Shown piece by piece: positions 1 through 4,661 of a stretch of DNA of 9,960 bases. The stretch spans positions 1-9,960 of the forward strand of contig JAUVON010000078.1 of the NCBI GenBank assembly GCA_030599175.1. Direction: 5' to 3'. The DNA is from Desulfobulbaceae bacterium (GTDB taxonomy: Bacteria > Desulfobacterota > Desulfobulbia > Desulfobulbales > Desulfocapsaceae). Under the pieces are notes generated by a model that had not been told where the DNA came from, made no database searches, and saw only the letters and a list, made by a program, of their open reading frames with translations. The first letter of the stretch is position 1. Each line of letters opens with the position of its first letter. A program made the position numbers and the translations under genes.

Positions 1-1
1 G

Positions 2-553
2 CCGGAGGTTTTTGCCGAAAAAAACCGGATAGATGTCGCTGCGGCAAGAGAAACATTGCTCGATACCTACAAAAAAGTGGAAAACACTCTGGAATGGACC
101 GATCTTGACTACTGGTCAAACGAACTCGGCTTGAATATTCCGCTACTGAAGAGGGAAATAGGTCATCTGGTTGCTGTTCGTCCCCAGGTCACTGAGTTCC
201 TGGAGTATCTGAAAGAAAATGAGAAGAAGATCTACCTGGTGACCAACGCTCACCCGAAAACTCTTGAGGTTAAGTTTGAAAGGGTTGATATTGCAAAACA
301 CTTCACAGCGATATTCAGCTCCAACGAGGTCGGTGCCGCCAAAGAACAACCGGAATTCTGGCACCTGTTGAAAGAGTCGCTGCCTTTCACCAGAAAACGA
401 ACTCTTTTCGTCGATGACACCGAAAAAGTTCTTCAATCCGCCCAGAGTTACGGGCTTTATCATTTATTTCATATCGCAAAACCCAGTTCAAAGCTTCCAT
501 CGACCTTCTCCTGTAACTTTCCTTCAATAGTCAGTTTTGAAGAGTTGATGTGA
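2..553 (+). CDS. yrfG: HAD-family GMP/IMP nucleotidase, YrfG-like (5' end outside window)
   Basis: This reading frame is already open at the window edge and runs to a TGA at 551-553, so the N-terminus, with the nucleophile DxD motif of HAD enzymes, lies outside. What remains is 183 residues. It shows HAD motif II (VTNAHP, the Thr/Ser-bearing strand end), a conserved Lys in AAKEQPEFW (motif III) and motif IV FVDDTEKVL with paired Asp. The order and wording (LVTNAHP, then VK, then KE, then RTLFVDD, then VL) match E. coli YrfG, a purine-nucleotide 5'-nucleotidase that dephosphorylates GMP and IMP in the cytoplasm. This is recognition from memory, not alignment. A TTG at 56 could be taken for a start, but in-frame codons upstream look coding (PEVFAEKNRIDVAAARET), so it is internal. 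The gene converges on the minus-strand small-protein operon across the repeat region 554-1007. Confidence 0.8.
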   Translation, partial: PEVFAEKNRIDVAAARETLLDTYKKVENTLEWTDLDYWSNELGLNIPLLKREIGHLVAVRPQVTEFLEYLKENEKKIYLVTNAHPKTLEVKFERVDIAKHFTAIFSSNEVGAAKEQPEFWHLLKESLPFTRKRTLFVDDTEKVLQSAQSYGLYHLFHIAKPSSKLPSTFSCNFPSIVSFEELM

Positions 554-607
554 ACTTGAAAAACTGCAGCAACCGTTGTATTCTACGCTCTCCTCCAGGT
601 ATGCGAA

Positions 608-720
608 TTTAGTACCTTACTCCTGATTTCCTTGTTTTTTATGACAGAATATAAATATTCTGTTTTGAAATCAGAAGGTTAAAAGCACCTCCAAGGTACT
701 TATCCCGTTCATCGGGGTTA
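608..720. repeat. Structured intergenic repeat, copy R1
   Basis: This 113-bp unit recurs at 753-865 with about 10 mismatches and no gaps. It holds nested inverted repeats. Outer arms are AGTACCTT (611-618) and AAGGTACT (693-700), exact reverse complements. An inner palindrome AGAATATAAATATTCT lies at 646-661. A 3' hairpin CCCG-ttcat-CGGG lies at 704-716, outside the outer arms. The architecture suggests a palindromic dispersed element (REP- or MITE-like) or a structured RNA. No coding potential is seen. Confidence 0.75.
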
Positions 721-736
721 CATTAACATGAGCTAC

Positions 737-756
737 CCCGAATAAATCGGATTTTA
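737..756 (+). repeat. Left arm of a 20-bp inverted repeat
   Basis: CCCGAATAAATCGGATTTTA here matches, in reverse complement with a single extra T, the segment at 1009-1029. The right arm includes the stop and last codons of the minus-strand gene ending at 1008. The arms bracket R2 and R3. Confidence 0.6.
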
Positions 757-865
757 GTACCTTACTCCCGAACTACTTGTTTTTTATGACAGAATATAAA
801 TATTCTTTTTTGATGTCAAAATGTTAAAAGCACCTTCAAGGTACTTATCCCGTTCATCGGGGTTA
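753..865. repeat. Structured intergenic repeat, copy R2
   Basis: Direct repeat of R1, offset by 145 bp. It keeps the outer arms (756-763 and 838-845), the inner palindrome (791-806) and the CCCG/CGGG hairpin. An additional perfect short inverted repeat TTTTGA-tg-TCAAAA is present here but broken by one base in R1. Between R1 and R2 lie 32 bp that include one arm of a 20-bp inverted repeat whose partner is at 1009-1029. Confidence 0.75.
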
Positions 866-1000
866 GTGCCTTACTCCAGAACTTCTGCAATAAAAAACAA
901 GAGATAAGCACCCTTAAAAACCAGGGTATAAACTCCGACTTCGAATCCAGGAAGACCATTTAAAATTATATTGCTGGATATACTTCCATGGCACTTATCC
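863..1000. repeat. Diverged third copy R3 of the structured repeat
   Basis: R3 starts on the last bases of R2. It keeps the family's left motif as TTAGTGCCTTACTCC and its right motif as GGCACTTATCC. Compared with R1 and R2 the outer arm changes from AGTACC/GGTACT to AGTGCC (865-870)/GGCACT (990-995), so the pairing is preserved by a compensatory change. The interior is longer and different. It contains ATAAAAAACAAG (890-901), the reverse complement of CTTGTTTTTTAT in R1 (631-642) and R2 (776-787), and a small ACCCT/AGGGT hairpin. The boundaries are approximate. Confidence 0.55.
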
Positions 1001-1007
1001 AAGCATT

Positions 1008-1472
1008 TTAAAATTCCGATTTATTCGGGTTGATCTGTTCCGGCTCTTCAGCAACGGCGTCTTTTTTTAAGTATTTTATCTCTCCTTCAAGAGTGATAAT
1101 TGTCCAGTCGCCATTTTCATCACAGGCCTTGATCAAACATTGCAGTTCAGTTCTATTGGTCAGGGAAAGGCTGCATGCTTCATCAACATTCCGACTGACA
1201 ATGGATTGGAACTTTTTTTCACTGGCAATTTTTTTGAAATCATTTACGGCCTTTTCAAATACGGTTATCCATTCGTCCTCTTCAGGGTCGATTTTTTTTA
1301 TCTCCTGCCGTAATTGATTTATCCCTTCTTTTTTCCCGGCAATAACTTTTAGTATCTTTTCAATCTCCTGCCTGTTGTCTGAAGGAATAGAGAAAAGAAT
1401 CTGCTTGTGGATTTCTATGTCAGCTTCTATGTAATTGATTTTTTTTAATAGATCCTGAGTGCTTATGCTCAC
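1008..1472 (-). CDS. Uncharacterised helical protein, 154 aa, last gene of a small-protein operon
   Basis: I do not recognise a named family. Residues 1-85 are charged and look mainly helical (repeated KKI, EIEKIL, KKEGINQLRQEIKK), suggesting a coiled coil. Residues 85-140 look like a small beta-rich domain ending in CDENGDWTIITLEGEIKYL. There is no signal peptide or membrane segment, so a cytoplasmic location is expected. The start is a GTG at 1472 that overlaps the TGA of the upstream gene (GTGA), preceded by a good ribosome site (CAGGGGAA), which indicates translational coupling. The final codons lie in the right arm of an inverted repeat. The gene converges on the yrfG-like gene. Confidence 0.7.
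   Translation of the reverse strand: MSISTQDLLKKINYIEADIEIHKQILFSIPSDNRQEIEKILKVIAGKKEGINQLRQEIKKIDPEEDEWITVFEKAVNDFKKIASEKKFQSIVSRNVDEACSLSLTNRTELQCLIKACDENGDWTIITLEGEIKYLKKDAVAEEPEQINPNKSEF
1009..1029 (-). repeat. Right arm of the 20-bp inverted repeat
   Basis: Reverse complement of 737-756 with one inserted base. It encodes the final residues (Pro-Asn-Lys-Ser-Glu-Phe) and part of the TAA stop of the minus-strand gene 1008-1472, so the tail of that gene is repeat-derived or the repeat copied the gene end. Confidence 0.6.
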
Positions 1473-1687
1473 TGGTTCCCCTGCTGATGGAGTTTTTGTA
1501 TTCGTCGAGGCAGTTTAGAGTGATATTTATCATGAATAAACGATCTGAATTCATTGATGACTGCCAACCTGCCATGCATGAACTCAAGCTGCTCTTTATC
1601 ATCTATAAGTCTGGATAGTTCAACCTCTATTTCCTGCTGCCTGTTGTCCAGAGCCTGGTAAAGATTAAGTAAGTAGGTATAAACCAT
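1469..1687 (-). CDS. Small uncharacterised helical protein, 72 aa (GRL-x5-R family)
   Basis: A 72-residue, almost entirely helical, charged protein with no signal peptide or membrane segment. The core G39-R40-L41, then R48 in FRSFI, matches in pattern G36-R37-L38 and R45 of the protein encoded just upstream (1696-1878), with aromatic or hydrophobic residues at equivalent positions before and after. The two are plausibly paralogs. The ATG start at 1687 lies 8 bases after the upstream TAG and has AGAAG as ribosome site. Its own stop overlaps the next start. The function is unknown. Confidence 0.7.
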   Translation of the reverse strand: MVYTYLLNLYQALDNRQQEIEVELSRLIDDKEQLEFMHGRLAVINEFRSFIHDKYHSKLPRRIQKLHQQGNQ

Positions 1688-1695
1688 AGGTTCTT

Positions 1696-1878
1696 CTAAT
1701 GGTACTTGAAGTCTTTAAGATCTATATGTTTTCCAAGATATTTCCGGATCCACTGCAGTTCTTTAAGTCGACCTTGCTGGTATGCTGATTTTTCGGAATT
1801 TTCTTTTTGTTTTTCGGTTGCCTCAGTAAGTTTTTTACTGAGGTAATTGTGTATTTCGACTGAATATTCGTTTGGCAT
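1696..1878 (-). CDS. Small uncharacterised helical protein, 60 aa, first gene of the operon
   Basis: The frame is open up to an ATG-like codon near 1992 (98 residues). The upstream portion is low-quality, however (Leu-, His- and Tyr-rich, then WENKSKRSE), while everything from the ATG at 1878 looks like a compact helical protein. I therefore choose the 60-residue form beginning MPNEYSVEIHNYL. It ends in IDLKDFKYH and shares the GRL-x5-R core with the next gene. The ribosome site before 1878 is weak (AGAAGCGA). Proteins of this size and pattern are, from memory, frequent hypotheticals in Desulfobacterota. No function is assigned. Confidence 0.6.
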   Translation of the reverse strand: MPNEYSVEIHNYLSKKLTEATEKQKENSEKSAYQQGRLKELQWIRKYLGKHIDLKDFKYH

Positions 1879-1984
1879 TTCGCTTCTTTTGCTCTTATTT
1901 TCCCAACAATAATGGACGGTTGATGACTTTGTTGCTGCAAGAAAGATATTTGTGTGAAATAATTTGTGATACAAATAAGGCAGG

Positions 1985-2002
1985 ACGATCAACGTTGGTC
2001 GT
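1985..2002. promoter_or_regulatory. 18-bp near-perfect palindrome upstream of the small-protein operon
   Basis: ACGATCAACGTTGGTCGT is symmetrical except at one position pair (T opposite G). It lies about 107 bp upstream of the chosen start at 1878 and is followed at once by a second small hairpin, AGCGT-GCA-ACGCT (2004-2016). It may be an operator or a remnant of a structured repeat. No clear -35/-10 pair was found beside it. Confidence 0.3.
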
Positions 2003-2042
2003 GAGCGTGCAACGCTGAATAGTTATATGACTGCAGGGATCT

Positions 2043-2069
2043 GATACCAAGCTCAAAGAGCTTGGTATC
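2043..2069 (-). terminator. Perfect 12-bp hairpin downstream of the dodecin gene
   Basis: GATACCAAGCTC (2043-2054) and GAGCTTGGTATC (2058-2069) are exact reverse complements around a 3-base loop. The hairpin starts 24 bases after the dodecin stop on the minus strand, where a terminator is expected. A T-tract is missing on that strand (AGATCCC follows) and only TTT follows on the plus strand. It may therefore be a weak or factor-assisted terminator, or a transcript 3'-end stabiliser. Confidence 0.55.
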
Positions 2070-2093
2070 TTTCAAATCAGGTACTGATAAAGG

Positions 2094-2306
2094 TTAGTCG
2101 GAAAGGATCTTAAATGAGAGTTTAACGCGCGATCGATAGATTGCTCCCTTTCCATCTTCAATCTTCATATCCAGGGTAATAACCTCAGCTATACGCAGGT
2201 CGCGCAAGCTCATTCCCGCGGACTTAACAGCATTCTGGGTAGCTTCTTCCCATGATTCTGTGCTCGCTCCGACCATTTCAATAATTTTGTAAACGCTCTG
2301 AGACAT
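2094..2306 (-). CDS. Dodecin family protein (flavin-stacking Trp absent)
   Basis: A 70-residue protein beginning MSQSVYKIIEMVGAS. Dodecins are small proteins of about 70 residues that form hollow dodecamers and store flavin or other ligands in the cytoplasm. The family pattern is clear: VYKIIE-VG-S at the start, W19EEATQNAV, LRDLR, IEDGK and the closing strand KLSFKIL. At the position where flavin-binding dodecins carry Trp (xxWFEV), this protein reads LRIAEV, with Ile for Trp and Ala for Phe. It may belong to the branch that does not stack flavin between Trp residues, such as the calcium-binding dodecin described from mycobacteria (inference). The ATG at 2306 is chosen because AAGGAG precedes it at the right distance; a longer frame to 2369 adds an unlikely Pro/Gln-rich stretch. 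It is divergent from the TAXI gene. Confidence 0.85.
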   Translation of the reverse strand: MSQSVYKIIEMVGASTESWEEATQNAVKSAGMSLRDLRIAEVITLDMKIEDGKGAIYRSRVKLSFKILSD

Positions 2307-2423
2307 AGTTATTCTCCTTGGTTGAGGTTTGGGTTGTTGTTCGTGTGTTGGCAATGAGTGAGATACCACTACGTCAACACTCTAACATCTTTTAATTGAA
2401 AATTGAAGGTGAAATTCTCTCTT

Positions 2424-2452
2424 TTATCTTTTCATAACCTGACAAATATAAT
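2424..2452 (+). promoter_or_regulatory. Possible sigma-70 promoter for the TAXI gene
   Basis: A consensus TATAAT lies at 2447-2452, about 87 bp before the start codon. The best-spaced -35 candidate (TTATCT at 2424-2429, 17 bp away) is poor. The surrounding 2307-2538 region is AT-rich and serves both divergent genes. Confidence 0.3.
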
Positions 2453-2538
2453 ATTCTATCGATTGCAGGAATATAACTGTTCATGGATGGCCAATTGGTG
2501 TTCTTTTCTGTTCATTGTAAATACTTGAGGAGAAAGCT

Positions 2539-3510
2539 ATGAGAACTGGAATTAAAATAATGAATAGTAGTTTGATCAGATGGGGTTTCTTTAGCCTGAT
2601 GGTATCTTTTTTCTTCACATTTCCTCCTTTGACAGTCCAAGCCTATGAAATACTAATGGGAACTGGAGAAAGCGGGTCTTTTTCGCATTTTGCCGGCAAG
2701 AATATTTGCCGCCTGATCAGTATGGATCGAGAACTCTCCTGCAAAACTATTTCGGCTCCCGATACTACTCATAACCTTACCAACCTCAGGAGTGGATCAC
2801 TGGATATTGCTCTGGTTGATTCCCAAATGCTTCGCGATGCTTTGACCAACAGCGGATACTTTAAGTTTCTCGATATTAACTACGATAACCTGAGATCGCT
2901 GGCTGCACTCTATACTGTCCCAATTGTGCTGGTTGCCCGCGATGATGCCAAAATATCCACTCTTGATGATGTGAAGGGAAAACGTATTAACGCTGGAGCC
3001 CCTCTCTCCCTGCAGCATCTTGCCGCTGAAACCATTATGGAGGCAAAGGGATGGACAAAAAAAGACTTCAGCCTGGTGGAAAACCTTCCCACAAATCAGT
3101 CCCAGGAGACATTGGCATTCAGTAGTGGAACTACCCAGGCAATACTCCATATTGGAGTACATCCTGACCCGATGCTGCAGGGTCTGTTGAAGCGTACAAA
3201 AGCTAAGCTGGTTGATATGGATGATTCGGATATTGAGAAACTGGTGAGTGAAGATGCCGCTTTTACTAAAGCCTCCATTCCTGCGGGAACCTACACGACG
3301 ACGCCAGAGGAGGTAAATACTTTCGGTACGCAGGTGATTCTTGTCACCTCAAAAGATCTCGACGATACTACTGCAGGCTCAATCCTGGAGGCAATTTTAA
3401 AGAATAAGGAAACTCTGAAGAAAGCACATCCATCTCTTTTGCCGGTTAGAGCGAGTGCTACAAGTAAATTGAAGGGTGAAATTCAGCCGCATCCAGTGGT
3501 TAACAGGTAG
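2539..3510 (+). CDS. TAXI-family TRAP-type solute-binding protein (orphan)
   Basis: A 323-residue protein with a Sec signal peptide (hydrophobic stretch about residues 14-35, likely cleavage after VQA before YEILMGTG). The mature part follows TAXI periplasmic binding proteins of tripartite ATP-independent transporters: MGTGESGSFSHFAGKNICRL, NLRSGSLDIALVDSQ, then LYTVPIVLVARDD, KGKRINAGAPLS and a GWTKKDF hinge region. In this family the protein captures a small organic anion (often a dicarboxylate or glutamate) in the periplasm and hands it to a fused 4TM/12TM permease. No permease gene is next to it, so it either works with a distant permease or acts as a sensor input. The start ATG follows GAGGAG at 2527-2532. 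The C-terminus ends at HPVVNR, close to the usual HPG motif near family ends. A plus-strand gene for a PAS protein follows after 100 bp. Confidence 0.85.
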   Translation: MRTGIKIMNSSLIRWGFFSLMVSFFFTFPPLTVQAYEILMGTGESGSFSHFAGKNICRLISMDRELSCKTISAPDTTHNLTNLRSGSLDIALVDSQMLRDALTNSGYFKFLDINYDNLRSLAALYTVPIVLVARDDAKISTLDDVKGKRINAGAPLSLQHLAAETIMEAKGWTKKDFSLVENLPTNQSQETLAFSSGTTQAILHIGVHPDPMLQGLLKRTKAKLVDMDDSDIEKLVSEDAAFTKASIPAGTYTTTPEEVNTFGTQVILVTSKDLDDTTAGSILEAILKNKETLKKAHPSLLPVRASATSKLKGEIQPHPVVNR

Positions 3511-3610
3511 CAAGATTCAAAAAAAGGTTAAGAAATTCAAGGGACTGGCCGATAAGGTTATCATTACAGCTGAAAAAATGAGAAATTTCGTGAAAAAGTC
3601 AGGGAAATAA

Positions 3611-4117
3611 ATGAAAAGAGTGTGTGCATGGTGCAATAAAGATATGGGAACGCTCCTCGTGGGAGGTCAGTCTCAGAATATAATTACACACGGAATATGT
3701 GAAGAATGTGCAAATAAAATCTTTACAAGAATAGGATTGAAATCCGAGTCCTTTCTTGATGATCTGGCGGCACCTGTTCTCGTGGTAGACGAAATTGGAA
3801 GAACCATCTCGGCCAACAGACTGGCACGCGTACTTCTTAAGAAAGATCTGCAGGATACAGAGCTCTACAACATTGGAGACATGTTTGAGTGTGCAAATGC
3901 TGCCCTTCCTGAAGGATGCGGCAAAACTATCCACTGTAGTACGTGCACGATAAGGAGCAGTGTCATGGATACTTTCGAGTCGGGGGAGAGTAAGCTGGAG
4001 GTAAAGGCATACCTGCATAGGGGCAAGTCAGATAATAGCGAGAAAATCGATTTGTCGATCTCTACTGAAAAAATCAACGGAGTTGTACTGTTAAGAATTG
4101 ATGAGATTGGCAATTGA
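3611..4117 (+). CDS. Small zinc-ribbon plus cysteine-rich PAS domain protein
   Basis: A 168-residue soluble protein. The N-terminus has C5-x2-C8 and C30-x2-C33 (with H27 nearby), a zinc-ribbon-like metal site. A PAS fold follows from about residue 48 (FLDDLAAPVLVVDEIGRTISAN) to the closing strand INGVVLLRIDEIG. Inside it lies a second cysteine cluster, C94, C103, C109 and C112 in ECANAALPEGCG and HCSTCTIR, which I recall as a recurring insert in PAS sensors of anaerobic bacteria; it could bind metal, haem or an Fe-S cluster. There is no kinase, HTH or cyclase output domain, so the protein must signal by protein contacts or act as a stand-alone sensor. AGGG precedes the ATG. It may be cotranscribed with the TAXI gene, since no terminator is visible in the 100-bp gap. 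Confidence 0.7.
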   Translation: MKRVCAWCNKDMGTLLVGGQSQNIITHGICEECANKIFTRIGLKSESFLDDLAAPVLVVDEIGRTISANRLARVLLKKDLQDTELYNIGDMFECANAALPEGCGKTIHCSTCTIRSSVMDTFESGESKLEVKAYLHRGKSDNSEKIDLSISTEKINGVVLLRIDEIGN

Positions 4118-4258
4118 TTGCTTTCAGATGTTGCCTGAAATACAGGAAATTTGCTAAAACACTATAATAGTAGTAAAATTAAGCATTCTCCCTCATGATA
4201 AACTTGTGAAAGGATTATTCAAAGTTACTGCTGGGCTCAGCTTAACAAAGAAAAGGAT

Positions 4259-4636
4259 ATGGCAATTTTTTCATCCAGACCATTGCGGCTAGAATCGGAA
4301 TGTAGAGTAAGAATCAGTTTACAGGAGAGCAAGAGCGGTGAATTTCTTCCCGGTTCATGCTCCGGTACAATGGTGAATATATCCCAGGGAGGGGGGTGTC
4401 TTGTGCTCTCGCAAATGCTGCTGGAGGGAAAGCATCTTTTTTTCTCCACCCTGAACAGTGACAGATATCACCTTGCCCTTCAAATCGATAATCCAGAATC
4501 CAGTGATGAGTCCTTTGAGGTTTCTGCACGTTCAGTCTGGATGGATTCCTGTCAGTATAAAGAAGGACCTGCCTTTAAAGTTGGACTTAGTTTCCATGAC
4601 AGCCAGAAGAAGCTTTTCCGGCTTTTCAAAAGATGA
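4259..4636 (+). CDS. PilZ domain protein
   Basis: A 125-residue single-domain protein. PilZ domains bind cyclic di-GMP and adjust motility, exopolysaccharide or adhesion machinery. The second PilZ motif (D/N)xSxxG is present as N40-I-S-Q-G-G45, followed by the GCLVLS strand, a pattern typical of the PilZ barrel. The usual upstream RxxxR is not intact: arginines sit at 7, 10, 16 and 18 without that spacing. Ligand binding is therefore uncertain. The start is set by AAAAGGAT just before the ATG. The TGA stop (4634-4636) is the first codon of a palindromic repeat shared with the convergent lipid synthase gene. Confidence 0.75.
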   Translation: MAIFSSRPLRLESECRVRISLQESKSGEFLPGSCSGTMVNISQGGGCLVLSQMLLEGKHLFFSTLNSDRYHLALQIDNPESSDESFEVSARSVWMDSCQYKEGPAFKVGLSFHDSQKKLFRLFKR

Positions 4637-4661
4637 TGGCGTCGTAAAAACTTTGCCATCA
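4634..4661. repeat. Convergent-junction palindromic element, copy E1
   Basis: TGATGGC (4634-4640) and GCCATCA (4655-4661) are perfect inverted arms around a 14-base loop. The left arm begins with the TGA stop of the PilZ gene; the right arm, on the minus strand, begins with the TGA stop of the phosphatidyltransferase gene. The 17 bases TGATGGCGTCGTAAAAA recur on the opposite strand in copy E2 with one extra TCG or CGT triplet. No U-tract follows on either strand, so it is not a classical intrinsic terminator. Confidence 0.75.

Larger units (their letters stand above)
554..1007. other. Gene-free repeat-rich intergenic region
   Basis: No convincing reading frame is present between the yrfG-like stop and the stop of the minus-strand gene at 1008. 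The stretch is AT-rich and packed with direct and inverted repeats, annotated separately: two 113-bp copies, one diverged copy and a 20-bp inverted pair. I see no tRNA-like fold and no transposase remnant. As both flanking genes point into it, transcripts from either side would enter these structured repeats. Confidence 0.7.

Noticed and set aside
608..1000. CRISPR array
   Set aside because: Only two close copies of 113 bp with one 32-bp gap; units are far too long and contain nested palindromes rather than a short repeat with spacers.
1879..1992. N-terminal extension of the 60-aa protein to a 98-aa form
   Set aside because: The added residues are a poor-quality mix unlike the helical core, no ribosome site precedes the upstream start, and an ATG at 1878 begins the compact domain.
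1985..2016. Integron attC site
   Set aside because: Inverted symmetry and GTT/AAC triplets are present, but the consensus core sites are not matched and no integrase or cassette is nearby.
2307..2369. Longer dodecin start adding 21 residues
   Set aside because: The added Pro/Gln/His-rich segment is not part of dodecins, and a strong AAGGAG site selects the ATG at 2306.
4122..4140. TTTCAG/CTGAAA hairpin after the PAS gene as a terminator
   Set aside because: The stem is only 6 bp, AT-rich, with a 7-base loop and no T-tract following.
4163..4168. TATAAT upstream of the PilZ gene as a promoter
   Set aside because: The -10 match is perfect but no -35 with acceptable spacing was found (TTGCCT is 26 bp away), and in AT-rich DNA this can occur by chance.
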